From assembly GCA_023055355.1 (NCBI GenBank), contig JALJCS010000029.1:1178001-1242000 (forward strand): DNA of 64,000 bases. Reading direction: 5' to 3'. Within the stretch, counting starts at the first letter, position 1. Each line of letters begins with the position of its first letter. The stretch comes from Agelaius tricolor. Taxonomy: Eukaryota > Chordata > Aves > Passeriformes > Icteridae. The notes beneath the pieces were generated by a model. The model saw only the letters and a list, made by a program, of their open reading frames with translations. It searched no databases and had not been told where the DNA came from. Positions 23,401 through 38,429 of this stretch are shown here, piece by piece. Made by a program: the position numbers and the translations under genes.

Positions 23401-25024
23401 ATCTCCCCAAAACCTTGCCATGATGTGTGTCAGTGGGAGGAGGTAAAGACCCTTAAGGGGGCGAGGTGATGGGACAGAGTCTGTGGAACTTAATACATGA
23501 ATTGCTGTGTCTGCTGTGAAACAGCTTGGGGATATCACAGTTTTCTGAATGCTCCCTCATCCTCCCATGTTAAAGCTTCATGGAGCTCTGGGTCCCACAG
23601 CCTGGCTGTGCTGTGGAAAGGTAGGAGCCTTAGCCAAAGTTCTGTTTCCATACCTTAGATTCCCCCATATAAGCCCTGAATGTGAGAGCAGAAAGAGCAA
23701 GGGGAGTCAGTTTACCTGCGAATGATCCTCCTGACATCCTCAATATCCTTACAGTCTCCACAGCAACATTGGTCCTCTGGACCTGGGCTGGAGGCCACTC
23801 TGGAGGCAGGAACTTCTCAGGAGTGTCTCACCTGTTCCATGTGAGAGCAGGGATCTCCTTCCTCCTCCTCACCTGCTCCCTGGGAACATTCCCTGTCAGG
23901 GAGAACATCAATTCTCTCCTCTGTGTCCCTGCCTGCACACCAGGGGCTTTTCTCTGCCTGACTGTGCAGCAGGAAGTGAAATCCCTGAGAATGTATTCAC
24001 TCCTGGCTTTGAACTTTCTGCTCATCCCATCCCATGTGTGTGTGGCTGTGAAGAAACTCTCCCTGTAAAACATATTGCTCTGATGTTGAAGAGGCTGAGG
24101 GTACTTCCATTCTGGTGCTCTAGAAAGTTGTCAGTGAGGGGTAAGGGAGATGCAGATGGTTGATTGGGATTTAATATCCCTTCTGGATGCTATCATAGCA
24201 GCTGTTTGGTGTATCCTCCTGCAAGGTCTCTGAGAGGAAGGACTCTGTCTATGGCAAGCTCAAGAAAGAGGGAAACTCTGGTCTCTTGGATGGTGCCAGG
24301 GTGGATTTATTTTTTTAGCTGAAAGCACAGGCACTTCAGAGAAAACACCTGCAGGGAGAAAGTGGTGTAAAGGCTTCTGAGCAGAGGGACTGGCTCCCTC
24401 AGCTGCTCCCTGGGTGGCTGCTAGAATGGGCACTTGGGGACTGCCATCCTGGAGCTGGGCTTGGTGCTCCCAGGGTGTGTTTGCAAACATCTGGCAGAGG
24501 ACCTGTTCTTAGAGCAACCTTATAGAGGTCCTACAGATTGGGCTTTTGGTGTTGCTGCCTGGGTTTGCAGGGTGCATGTGTGAAAGGGGGAGGATGGACC
24601 GTTCTCCTGTGGGCTCACCAGAACCTCTGCTTCCTGCAGTGGAGAACAGAGTGGGGCTGGTTCTCTACTGCCTCACCGAATGCAGAGTGAGGAGTAATTG
24701 TTTTCTCCGTGTGGTGCTCCAGCAGGGAATAATCCTGCAGCTGGAGCAGGCTCATGCAGAAATGAAAACTGGAAGGAACTTCTGGAGGGTATCTCACTGA
24801 ATTCCCAGCTTGGGTCAGAGCAGGTCTCTGGGTGGTCAAATATAACACTGCCTTTTTCAGAGGCAGCTCTCCTGCCCGTATCCATGGGTTTTGGGGCAGG
24901 AAAAACTATGTGATTATCTGAGGCCAGGGAAATCTAAAGGGAGATCTTTACATTGAGAGCAGGTCACAGAGAAATATCATCCTTTTTTCCTACTCCAGGC
25001 AAACTTATTTGTGTGCAGCCCTTT
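20406..25024. other. intergenic region downstream of APLP2
   Basis: No gene was recognised on either strand. A short hairpin is at 22078-22106. No serine-protease exons that would suggest ST14 were seen. Confidence 0.6.
22078..22106. repeat. hairpin with 12-bp arms and 5-nt loop
   Basis: AAAAAGTGCTTC and GAAGCACTTTTT are exact reverse complements around AAGAG. The run of T at the 3' side resembles a Pol III terminator, but no promoter boxes were identified. Confidence 0.85.
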
Positions 25025-26262
25025 TGTGTTGGTTTGACAGGAAATATGTTTTCTGGGATGTTGTGGTCAGGCCAATTAGTGCTCAGATTTTAATATTGGC
25101 ACCTAATGTGGCCACTGGGACATTGGATCCGCCTCTGAGAACACAGGGGTTAAAAGCAGAGCACTCGCGGGGGAAGTTCTCTTGGGTTTCCGGCGGGAAA
25201 GAGTTCGGGTCTCTGCCCCGGCCCAGCTGCTGGCTGGGCGGGCGGAGGGGAAAAGCCATGTGGCCGGGAGAGGTAGGCCTGAGCCCGGGGCTGGAAGGGT
25301 GGAAGAGAGAGAGAGAGAGACACCAGGAGCCATCGGGCAAGCGCTCCCCCCCCCCGGGAGACAGAGAGAGAGAGAGAGAGCCAGTGCCCGAGACTGTAAC
25401 CTTGAAACTTGATAAACACGGGCCTGTGCCGGCAGCATGGCTGAGAAGGAGAAGCGGGGGGTGCAGCTGGCCGCTTGTAGGAGCTTCAGGAGCTTCTAAC
25501 ACCTTTTCGGAGAATGAGAACTTTACAGAACATTGACCTTTCCTAGAAGAGAGATAGATTGGAAGATGAAGAAGGAAATGGGCAAGTGTGAGAGAGGTCT
25601 GGGCAAGTGAGAGATGTTGGAAGAATAGAGAAGAATCTTAGTGGGAAGAGATGATGGAGTGGCTTTTGCTGGACTCTTTGTACAGCCATGGACAGAACCA
25701 TGTTCCTTGTGATACAGAGACTGCATTCTAGGGGGAGGCAATGCCTCAGGACCAAGAGGGTTCGGTGTGGGTACCCCTCGGCCCCAGGGGGTGAAAAATA
25801 TGGGGGGGACAGATGTCCCAAAGTTGAGACTGTGCCTTTTTGGAGTGGGATGAAGCATCCTTAAAAGTCGACCCTAGAAGCAGCTCTGGTCCCTGTTAGT
25901 GGTGAGAGCGCTGGACGTGAAAGGAAGAGGTGACCATTGGCACAAGAAGGACTCCTTGTCCTCTTGATGAACTGAGGATTGAGTATTCTGAAGGGTGGTG
26001 CTGGACCGAGAGTCGATGATTTGGGGGATGTATTGTATTGGGAATTTGGTGGGGAGGAGGAGGAGATGTATTTGTGAAGTTTTCATTTTCCTTGTGTGTT
26101 TCTTTTTTTTCCTCCCTTTTCCTTATAGTTTAGTTAATATTTTTTTTTCCTAAGTGGGAGCCTGCTTTGCTTATTCCTGGTCACATCTCACAGCAGAAAC
26201 CAGGGAGAGGGTATTCTCATGGAGGCACTGGCATTGTGCCAGTGTCAAACCATGACACCTTT
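25020..26262 (+). mobile_element. ERVL-like solo LTR, + orientation, with 5-bp target duplication
   Basis: The element runs from 25025 (TGTGTTGGTTTGACA) to 26257 (GTCAAACCATGACA) and is 1233 bp long. It is flanked by direct CCTTT repeats at 25020-25024 and 26258-26262. TG...CA ends and a 5-bp duplication are those of an LTR of the ERVL class. The termini are also near-inverted copies of each other. Inside are GA dinucleotide runs (about 25305-25320 and 25362-25380), a C-run and a T-rich 3' part before 'gcctgctttgc'. No retroviral coding sequence adjoins it, so it is a solo LTR. Confidence 0.88.
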
Positions 26263-27085
26263 ACACCTTTATCTGGGGCTCAGCCCTTGCTGTGCACCTT
26301 TTGGTATCACTTTTTTGGATGCAACAGGATCATCTGTTTTAGATTTTGTGTTATCCTGTGAAGATGCAATTATGTACATGAGTTTTCAGCAGGCACGAGG
26401 AAGGAAACATTCCTTATGGCCACGTGAGTATTTGGATACTAGAAAAGAAATAAACTGCAGGTAAAGTAATGATCCAGCCATTCTCTACTGGGATGAATTC
26501 CCAGTGGTTTGAGGTTTTTTAAGAGCTGAATTTTGGATTTACCCCTTGCTGGTGACACAAGTAAACTACTGGAGCTCACTCCAGCTACTGAAAATCAAGA
26601 ACTAGACTGGGACTATGCCAAGGCTTGGTCACAGATCCAGCCTTCAGCTATTGCAGTTACTTCATTAATAATCCTTTTTGTACAGATCATGTGTTTAGTG
26701 CCTTTCTCTGCTCGTAGTTCTGGGAATGTTGTCTGTATTGCCTTTTGCTAATTGCTTTCTCCTTGCTTTGAAGAGCGAACACCAAAACCAGCTTTTTGGG
26801 TAGAAGCATCCTTTGTTTTTCAGGATGATGCATTAAGAACTACAAGCAACAGATGAGAAAAGCCCTTGTAATATAATTCCAGGCCTATTTGCCCAAGTTT
26901 ATTTTTAAAAAAGCAGAGAACACTTGAATTTCCAACAGCCCAGTTTGTGCTCTGAATTACACTCTGGGTTTAGGAGGTGCATTTATTCCTGTGCTGTCAG
27001 TTCATATTTTTTCAAGACACTGGGTATTTGACGATGTTCAAGTGTTCTTTACTTTTACAGACTATACATATATGTGTATATATAC

Positions 27086-27129
27086 ATATATAAACTATAT
27101 ACAGCCTGAGATGTATATAGTTTATATAT
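27086..27129. repeat. perfect 17-bp AT-rich inverted repeat with 10-nt loop
   Basis: ATATATAAACTATATAC at 27086-27102 is the exact reverse complement of 27113-27129. The loop is AGCCTGAGAT. It lies within a TA-rich microsatellite-like stretch starting near 27060. Confidence 0.92.
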
Positions 27130-27834
27130 ATACATCCACCACAACACTTTACTGGTATATTTGGAATATCTTGCTGAAAAAAGGAGCTTCAGCATGGAAG
27201 TCATGGTGATTTTTTCTGATTAAGTGTTGCAGCCTGAATTGCTGCTAATAAAGTCCAGGGTAAGGAAGCAAAAAGGGCCTTTGCACGGTATCCACAGATG
27301 TTTAATTCAGCCACCTGGTAAGATGTTCAGGGTCCCAGGCACTCTCCTGGGGGCTCTCCAGCTTTCTCTCTGCCCAGAGGCAGGGGCTGGACAGCGGCAT
27401 TGGGGCAGAACAAAGCCAAGGAACAATGAAGGAATAGGGAGGGAGTGGCTCAGGGACATAGGAACAGGGGAAGGAGCCAATGGGGTCTTAACAGATTTTT
27501 GAGGGAAGCTTCTTGTGTCTCCCTAACCAAGGGAATGCCCCCCAGGATCTCTACAATTAAGGACCCAGATTTTGGCTCATTTGAAAGAATTTTTGATATT
27601 CTGTGTTTTTGGATGTCTAATAAACTAGAGGACCACACTTCCAGGTAGTTGGTGTGTTACTTCTTCTCCTGGGGGGGGACCTTTTTTTTGAATGTATAAA
27701 CTCTAGGGGATGGGGGAGCTGCAATTTTCATTTTTACAGTAGTAAACACCAGGGCAGAATCTTTCTCAGTGCTTTGGATTTTGGCTGGGGTGAAACAAGT
27801 CGGGGGGGACCTGGTGGTGTTAGGATTTTTTTCT

Positions 27835-28010
27835 TTAATATTTAAATAGATTTTTATTATTTATTATATAATTATTATTTTTATATTTATTATATAAAAA
27901 TAATATTATTTAATTAAATAATAATATTATTATTTATTATATAAATATATTATTATTTATTATACAAATATAATAATATTTAAATATATTTTTAAATGAA
28001 AAATTTTAAA
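27835..28010. repeat. AT-rich low-complexity tract
   Basis: Over about 175 bp the sequence is almost only A and T, built from degenerate TATTATTTA/TAATAATAT units. Both strands can pair with neighbouring copies. Confidence 0.9.
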
Positions 28011-28081
28011 AATAAAAAGTAGAAGTGAATACAAAAATAACTGAAAAAAACCCAGAAATAAAAAGGTGAAAATTAAAGTAA

Positions 28082-29572
28082 ATAACTGTCTTGATTTGAC
28101 GCTGGCACAATGCCAGTGCCCCCATGAAAATATATTCTCCCTAGTGTCTGCTGTGAGATGTGACCAGAAATAGGGCAAAGCAGGCTCCAACTTAAAAATA
28201 AAGGAAAAAAAACTTTATTAACTTACAATATATAAAAGAAACACACAGAACTCAGAATGAAAACTTTCCAAAAACATTCCTCCTCCTCCTCCCAATTTCC
28301 AGCACCACACGAAATAGAACCTTAGATTCTCAATCCAGTTACCACCCCTCAGATCACCGACTCTCAGTTCATCACCACCCTTTAGGTAATCAACTCTCAG
28401 TTCATCAAGAAGAGAGGAGTCCCTCTTGTACCATAGGTTTCCCCCTGGAAACACAGTTGAGACCTGTTGTGTTTCTGTATCACATGTGGCACTGCCCGGA
28501 GATCATTTGCCATCATGACATCTTCCTTCCATGCCCACTGCTCTCACCACTGTGCATGGACCAGGGCTGCTTCTAGAGTTCCCATTTTAAGGATGCTTTG
28601 CCCAGTTCCAAAAAAAGCACAGTCTCTCACTTTTGGGACACCTGTGCCCCCCAGATTCACCCCCTGGAGCCGACGGGTCTCGAGAACAGAGATCTTCTTC
28701 TTCTCTGAAGACGGAGGTCACCACCACCCTCCTCACCCATCATCTCTGTTCAAGCTGCTCCTTCACATAACATCACTGCACTCTCTTGGCTCCAAGCCAT
28801 TGCCTCCCCCTAAATGCAGTCTCTGTGTCACAGGAAAAATGGTTCTGTCCATGGCTATACAAGAAAAGTCCAGCCAAAGGCCACTCCATCATCTCCTCCC
28901 ACCTAAGATCCTTCTCAACTTCTCTCGTGGCCCATTTCCTCTTATCTCTATCCCTATTCTCATTCAACTCCAGGAGGATTAGTATTTGAAAGGTTTCCAT
29001 CATCCAAGAAAAGGGTTAAAAATCTCAGGCTCTGCCTGTCCAGAACTCCCACGCTGCCCTGCCGGGCACCTTCTCACTGCACCCCCCCCCCCGCCCCGCC
29101 CTCCCAACCCCTTCTCCTTCTTGGCCAGCCGTGCTATCAAATTTCAAGGTGCACAAGCACAGGCACAGGCACTGGCACTCTCTCTCTCTCTCATTCTCTC
29201 TCCCTCTCTCTCTGTCTCTCCTGGGGGGAGGGGGCAGGGAACTGCCCGATGCCTCTCAGGGCTCCTCCACCCTTCGATCCTGCAGGGGCCTTCACCTCCC
29301 CTCTCTGTCCAAGGCCCGGCCTACCTCACCCGGCCGCATGGCTTCCCCTCCCCTGCCAGCCCGCAGCCGGGCAGGGCAGCTCTGACCTCTTTCACCTCCA
29401 GAACCCAAGAGAGCTTCCTCTGGGAGTTCTCTGCTTTTAACCCCCTGTGTTCTCAGAGGTGTATCCATGTCCTCAGTGGCCACACCAGGTGCCAATATTT
29501 GAATCTGAGCACCTATTGGTTTGACCATGGCATCCCAAAAAACTCACTTCCTTTTCAAACCAGGACAATAAC
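28082..29572 (-). mobile_element. ERVL-like solo LTR, - orientation, with 5-bp target duplication
   Basis: The element occupies 28087-29567 (1481 bp). On the minus strand it starts TGTCCTGGTTTGAA and ends GTCAAATCAAGACA. Direct ATAAC repeats flank it at 28082-28086 and 29568-29572. It shares motifs in the same order with the LTR at 25025, including the 'ctcagatt...aatattggcacct' start, the GA run, 'agactgcatt', 'gggggaggcaatg' and the 'gcctgctttgc' end. Its AATAAAG signal is intact (complement of 28214-28219). Separate target duplications show a separate insertion event. Confidence 0.88.
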
Positions 29573-29950
29573 AATAAGTGAAAACAAAAGTAAGCAAAGC
29601 TTAAAACAAAAACTAAAAGTAAATCAAAAATTACTTTAGTTTTACATTTAATTTTTAAATTATTTTAAGGGTGTTGCGTTTTGCTTGAACAAAGATCCCA
29701 TGCACTTGGTCTAAATCATCTTTTATTGTGAAGCTTCTCCTCTTCTATTTAAACACAAAACACAGAACAAACATTCTCTACCCAAAGAAGAACAGGAATT
29801 TCTTTGCCCACAAAACAGCTTTACAGTCATGTTTACACATCCAGTGCTGTCTGAGCTCTGCGGCTCCAGCTCTACTGTTAAAGCTGGTCTAAAATATGAA
29901 ACTGGTTTCTGCAGAAGCTCAGTCAAGTAATCCATGTGCTGAACTGATAA

Positions 29951-29976
29951 TTTAATTAACCAATTGGTTAATTAAA
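29951..29976. repeat. perfect 26-bp palindrome
   Basis: The 26 bases read identically on both strands with no spacer. The centre is CCAATTGG and each flank is a TTAATTAA motif. Confidence 0.93.
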
Positions 29977-30323
29977 CTCTACAGCTTTGCCTTCACGAGT
30001 GAAGCTGGGAACTGCATCTCCAGTTCTTATTTTGCCATTTAAATCCAAATTTTACCTGGAATTTGGTACAGAACATCAGGAAACTCAGACTGTACACAGT
30101 ATTGTACACAGTAACTTAGTTTTCCTTAAGTCAGTAATTAAAACCAGCAGCTGAGCATTTTCCATTCTTTATTGGATCCCTAGGAAATAAAAGGATTTTG
30201 GGCCAACTCCTCTTTTCTGGTCCCAACTTCCAAAGGCTTCGGTAACAAAAATGTTTGATACAAGATTAGGTTAAAGCAGAACTACAGCACAATACAAAAA
30301 CTTCTTAAACCTAAAAAACTCTC

Positions 30324-30385
30324 TCTTTTAAACCCCGAGCCCCCTCTTTTAAACCCCAAATCTCCTCTTTTAAACCCAACTAAAA
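30324..30385. repeat. short tandem repeat, degenerate CTCTTTTAAACCCC units
   Basis: About four imperfect copies of a TCTTTTAAACCC-containing unit follow one another, ending in 'ctaaaactctctttaaagcc'. This is a small minisatellite-like array. Confidence 0.7.
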
Positions 30386-32195
30386 CTCTCTTTAAAGCCA
30401 GACAAACTCAAACTCCTGACCCTGTGTAGAACATTACACAATCTGAAACAAATACTTTGAATTTCAGGATAAGTAAATGTGAAACTGATATAGTTTAAGA
30501 ATAAAAATTTCTCCTTTCTGTGACACTGCTGGGGCCCAAGGTATAGTTAAGACCCAGCTCTCACAGGAGCTGTGCCACAGCTTGAGCAGGTAGAATTTTT
30601 ATTCTGATAAATTGCAGAATTAGTTAGGTTTTGTCCATTGTGACAATAGAGCCTCCTAGTGAGGAAGAAACAAAGGAGGAAACAAGAGCTGCACCATGTT
30701 CATCAGATGCCAGCAGCCCACAGGGGGAAAAAAAGAGCCAGCTAAACCCAGCAAGAAAGGACATTTTTTCCACCCTTTCATGGCAGTGGCAGCACTCGGC
30801 AGGTGATGGAGCAACTGATGGAGCACTCATAACACATTGTAGGGAAACACATCAGGTCACCAGAACAGATGATTCACAAATATGCTGCAAATCAAATAAA
30901 AATTATGTTATTTGATAGATTCAAATAACACCTCTCTACTACACTCACACATCAGTGCAAGAGCTACATACTTTATTTCCCAACAGCATAACCCTGAGAA
31001 ACAAGGGCCAATTGAACTAATCAGTATGGGAAGGTGACCAAGAGGCAACTGCTGTTCTTTCAGAATCCCAACATCAGCTCTGGAGAGCAGCTTTTCTAGG
31101 TTTTGCTGCACTACTGATAGCTTCAGCTAGGTTTTCAAGTAGTTCTGGCAGTTCATGGTTCAAATCCAGGTAATTAATCTTTTAATCCAGGTTACTCACG
31201 CCCCCACCACAATATCACCATATGTGGGTATCTCTACCCAGCACACACAATCAAACCAAAGGAAAGTATTGGGTTATGATATTAAGCATTAGAAAAACCT
31301 TTCTTTATCTTTAGATCAAACTTTAACTGAGGCAAGAAGGCAGAGAGAAGCCTGGCTGCTGTTGCAGTTGAAGAGCCCAGAGAAGAGCTCAGGTTTGCTG
31401 AGGTGTCCTGAGGACAAAAGGTTCACCAGATTTAAATAGTTGCCTCAAAGGTGTTTCCATGTTGCTTTCTGAAAATCAGTAGGATGTGTAATAACCATCT
31501 CACCAGAATCCACTGTACTGAAAAGGATGCTCCTAGTGAACTCCAAACACCTCACAGAACCAGTAGAAATGGGGCACAATGAGGCATCCTACCACCAGCC
31601 TCAGAACTCACACAATTCATGAACCTTCCCATAGCCTGCAGGGAAAATAAATATTATTAAGGTTAATAAACAGGGCAATTTTTTTGGTGAAACACATTGG
31701 TACACCTGGATTTTTAAATTTTGTTTCCCGCCACAAAACACAGTCACTGGTATCTATCTTCAAAGCAGTGCTGGGAAAAGAACCACCTCCCAGAAATTCA
31801 TAGACATGTCAGGAAAGAGGTGAGTGATGTGAGCACTATGAGACTCCAGAGATGTTACACCCAGGGGAAAACTGTATATTTTTTAATAAGGCCACTCTAA
31901 CACTTAAGATTCATTATATTGTGCATCTCTTTATACACATGTATTCATCAAACTGTGTGCTGGTCTGAAGTTTCATGAAGTACAGTGGAAACACATTAAC
32001 AATTAACAATGGGTTTATCACCCCTGTAACACTGTGTAACTCTTGCTGGAACCCAGAGCATCCTTGAAGCAGGAGCAGCCTCCTCTCCACCTAACACTTC
32101 ATGATCACCACCCAGACACATTCAAGAACCTCCAGCCTCCCAAGAAAACTACTCCAGCCAGAGCTGGAACACTTCCCCCTCCTTGGCAGCACTTC

Positions 32196-32316
32196 TCCAG
32201 TTCTGTTCCCTTCTCCAAGCTCCAGCACCACGATGTCTTCCTTGTAGGGAGGGACCCAAACCTGATCACTATTCAAGATGCAGCCTCACCACAACCTTGG
32301 ATGAGATCCAGGTTGT
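32196..32316 (-). mobile_element. CR1 LINE internal fragment
   Basis: The stretch 'gggagggacccaaacctgatcactattcaagatgcagcctcacc' resembles the part of CR1 upstream of the commonly retained 3' end, in reverse orientation. It is diverged. Confidence 0.55.
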
Positions 32317-33508
32317 GCATCCTCAGAGGAAAATAACCATGTACTGCTGACTGTTGTTTCTTAAATCACTTGAGTTAATAGGCAAGAAACACATTAAGAT
32401 TTATAAAAAAGGACAAAAGTAATGGAAAATTTTAAGTTCTGGAAGAGATAAGCGACCTAGAAAATCCGATTGTTCTCTGAACAGCAATTGCATTAAGTTT
32501 GGAAGCTAAGTGTAATAATTAAGCTGGAAGAATAGATTTTAGTGGCGCTTAAAGAGCTAATTTCAACTCCTCCTAAAGCCATGAATCTCCAGCAAATCTC
32601 TCAGCAATAACAATAAAAGGTTTTGCATACAGATCTGAGTACTGAGGGTTTGTAAAGCACCTCAGCTCATCCAGCAGCACTTTTCCATACGGTCTCAAGA
32701 AGTTTCTCTTCTCTCTGGCTGAGGCAAGAGGATACCCAAATTACACCCAGCCATCCCCCAAAGGCTTCTATGGCCAGTTCCTCCGGTGCAAAATCCTGTT
32801 CCTGACATTTACCAGCAGCAGAGGATTTGTGGAAATGGGAAAACTTACTATGACAGTCTCCCAACCCTTGCTGTGAGAAAACTTGTGAATTCAATCTGAA
32901 AGTGCAAAGGTCCCTGTTCCTTCCAAACACTTCAGCATGTGTGTTCTGGATACCTCAAAAAATTATCCAAATTTAACTATGTAGCAGGGAATATTTGTCA
33001 TCAAAACCACCAGTCTTGGTGCTTCTGTGTGCCAATAGGCAAAAAAAAGGGTAAAATGCAGGTGAGAATTACCTTAAATCCTGGTTTGAGTAGCATCATT
33101 TAAAGCTTAACAATGTGTGAAACAACAAAGACACACAGCATTGCTTTCTGGCCAAGGTATTTTTCAGGAAATCACAGCCCACAGACCATGGAAAAAGAAA
33201 ATCATCCACATCTCTACATCTCCCTGGGGACTAACAGTGCAGACAGACCAGGAGCTACACAAGGAATTGAATGTTCTGACGAAAAATAACAGGAACAGCA
33301 TCTGCCAGGTCTGTGTATGATAAATAATGAGATCCCCTGTAATTAAACTCCCATAGGCACACATCCTAACCAGCCTTGGAGAGGCAGGGACTGCAATGAA
33401 ACATGTGTCCACCTCCCACCTATTTCAGGGTCGCCTGTGTCCGCAGCACATGACTAGCAACACTTTGGGTGGACAATGGGGTCTTTACTGATCACTTGAA
33501 TCTTGTCT

Positions 33509-33578
33509 AGTCATGGAATTCCAGAATGGTTTGGGTTGAAAGGTCATCTCATTCCAGCCCCCTGCCATGGGCTGGCTC
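33509..33578 (-). mobile_element. CR1 LINE 3' end fragment
   Basis: 'tggaattccagaatggtttgggttgaaaggtcatctc...ccccctgccatggg' is the reverse complement of a CR1 3' terminus. Confidence 0.8.
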
Positions 33579-34434
33579 TCTATTCAATGAGTTTTATTCC
33601 CTTCAGGCTTCACTGGGAGAGATGTTACAGGAAATATCAATCCCATACCCAGGCTAGCTGGGAACTGTACAACAAACACATCCACAGCCTCAACAACCTC
33701 ATGTCTTCTTTCTACTTTACTGACATAATGAACATTAGTCACGTATCAAATATGGGGTAGCTCTATCACCTAACATGGTAACAGGTAATTTTGGCTGCTC
33801 TGCTCAAAGAAATCTTCTTGGGCTTGGAGTGTGATCCCACTGAACCCGTCAAAACAGACAGCACGATGATTACTATTTGCTCTTACTTATATTTATTCAA
33901 AGAAAGAAGAAACATCACCAAAAACCCCCAACATTTTATGCAGCAAAACACTCAGTAAGAGATTCAGCACTGCAAAGATAACATTTGGGCAGAAAAAAAC
34001 CCCAGGAAAAAAGTAACATCAGTTGATCAAAGGGGAAAGAGATTGTTTATCCCCTTCTTTTCAATCCAAGCTCAGTACACCAGGTTGCAACCTCTGCAAT
34101 GAGCTTCCCATTAGTGGCAGCCAGTCTATAACAACTTGACACAATGACCCCACTTCTAGTCCCAGGAGGATTATTAACAATGGGAGCACATCACCTCCAT
34201 GGAGCACAATGCAAGCTCTCACTACAGTACTGGAGATCCACACCAGTCCAACTTAAAGGCAACCAGGTTCTGGAGAGACCATTGCTCAGGAGGGCAGCCT
34301 GCTTCATCCTCGGTGTGTGGTTGCCAAACGTGGGAGCCCAAAGTACTGCACTTACTTGGTTTTCTCTGCTCCTCAAGGCTTTTTTCTGGACACAAAGCAT
34401 TGGTCTTCTTCCAGCCCTGCTCCAAAAGGAGAAA

Positions 34435-34540
34435 ATATAAGAATAAAATACAAAAAAACCCCAAAAACCCCAAAACAAAACAAAAAACCAAAAATAAAAT
34501 ACAAAAATAAAAATAAAATGCAAAATTAAAAATTAAATAG
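34435..34540. repeat. A-rich low-complexity tract
   Basis: This is over 100 bp of AAAATAC, CAAAAACCCC and AAAATAA-like units. It may be the tail of an old retroposon, but no body was recognised. Confidence 0.75.
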
Positions 34541-35388
34541 GCAGTACTCACTCTTCCAGGGAGTTCCCATGGGGCTGGCAATAGCAACTGGTCTGAGGCA
34601 GGAGGAATTTTTCTTTCCTCCCAGACTGTGCAGCACATCAGGGATGTGTTCAGACTAAACTGGCTCTTGCATTTCTTAGGGGAATACAGTAAAGGTGTTG
34701 GAAGATAATAAAATCAATGCTGCTGGTGCTCCCCTGTTCACCCAGCCCAGCCCTCAGCCATGGCACAAACATTTTAGATGTTGATTATTAACTTTTAGAT
34801 GATGATTAGTGATGTTCTTTCACTAATCCTCCTAATGATATCTTTTACATTCAGTTTTGTTCTCCATCTCCCCTCAGGAAGGATCTCCCCACACTGTTCT
34901 GCTGCAAACAAAAGGAGACTCCAACAGCAAGGCAGACACCCCCTAACTGGAAGATTTTCTTTGGAAGTGACTAGCTCCAAGGATGGAATAAAGGTGTTGG
35001 AGAAAAATTGAAATCACTGCAGGGCTCTCAGACACTTCCCAAGACCATCCATACACCCACCCCCAGCCAGCTGAAACCATCATTTTGCTTCAAGGGTCTC
35101 TCAGCCGAGCCCCCTGCCCAGCAAACATCCCATCTCCCAGGAACACCAAACCCCTGGCTCATGTGCCTAACTCAGCTTCTGATGATAAACAAGAAGGAGA
35201 GCAGCTACCCTCCATCCTTTCCATCCACTGGCCACCCCTCCTTCCCTGGGCAGATTTATCCACATTAAATCATACACAGTCCCACCCCTCAGATATTTCC
35301 TCCACTGCCTAAACCATTTTGAAGCCAACATTGCCTTAGCCTGCAGCAAGGTGTTCAAGAGATCCATGGAGGAGATGTGTTAAAGCAC

Positions 35389-35394
35389 TTTATT
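35389..35394 (-). terminator. polyadenylation signal for the diverged TMEM45 copy
   Basis: TTTATT on the + strand is AATAAA on the minus strand, about 410 bases downstream of the TGA stop at 35806. This gives the minus-strand gene a plausible 3' UTR from 35805 to about 35370. Confidence 0.65.
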
Positions 35395-35805
35395 GGTGAT
35401 CACAGATAGTCTGTACATTCAACTTAGTACAAAACCCTCTCCATTAACACCAGAGTGAAAGACAGCCACCAGGAGCTTTGAATTCTGGCTTGGCTCCCTT
35501 CTGAGGAAGCAGAAGGGAAATGTTAGGAAAAATAGTCTGATTTGCCACTCCAGTTGGACTCCAACAGCAAACTAGTCCTGCAGTCTGCAGCCTGAGCTGC
35601 AGCTCAGAGAGTTAAGAACTCATGGCTACCAAAGGGATGCACAAGGAAAGATTTGGCATCTCCTGTCATGCTCTGCCTCAGGGTCCTGCCTCCTACTTCT
35701 GATGCTCCATTGTCAAGTGCTGCTGTAATTTATCAAGACTAATTAAAAATTTCATCTCAAGAGCTCTAAACCATCAGGGAAGAAATTTCCATGCCCACCA
35801 CTGCC

Positions 35806-38429
<2,624 letters not shown>

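Larger units (their letters stand above)
26263..28081. other. spacer between the two inverted LTRs
   Basis: No retroviral gag or pol coding was seen, so this is not the interior of one element. It holds an AT hairpin (27086-27129) and an extremely AT-rich tract (27835-28010). Confidence 0.65.
29573..35374. other. intergenic region between LTR pair and TMEM45 cluster
   Basis: No gene was recognised on either strand. It contains a 26-bp palindrome at 29951, tandem 'ctcttttaaacccc'-like units at about 30324-30385, CR1 fragments at 32196 and 33509, and an A-rich tract near 34435-34540. Confidence 0.55.

Noticed and set aside
25009..25536. Open reading frame of 175 codons on the + strand
   Set aside because: It is inside the solo LTR at 25025-26257. 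LTRs of this type are not expected to encode protein.
26263..28081. Internal region of a full endogenous retrovirus between the LTRs
   Set aside because: The flanking LTRs are in opposite orientation with different target duplications, and no gag, pol or env-like coding was seen.
28986..29639. Open reading frame of 217 codons on the + strand
   Set aside because: It lies almost wholly antisense within the solo LTR at 28087-29567, where GA/CT runs keep a frame open.
20406..35374. ST14 (matriptase) downstream of APLP2
   Set aside because: No serine-protease signature such as a GDSGGP or TAAHC motif was recognised in any frame of this interval.
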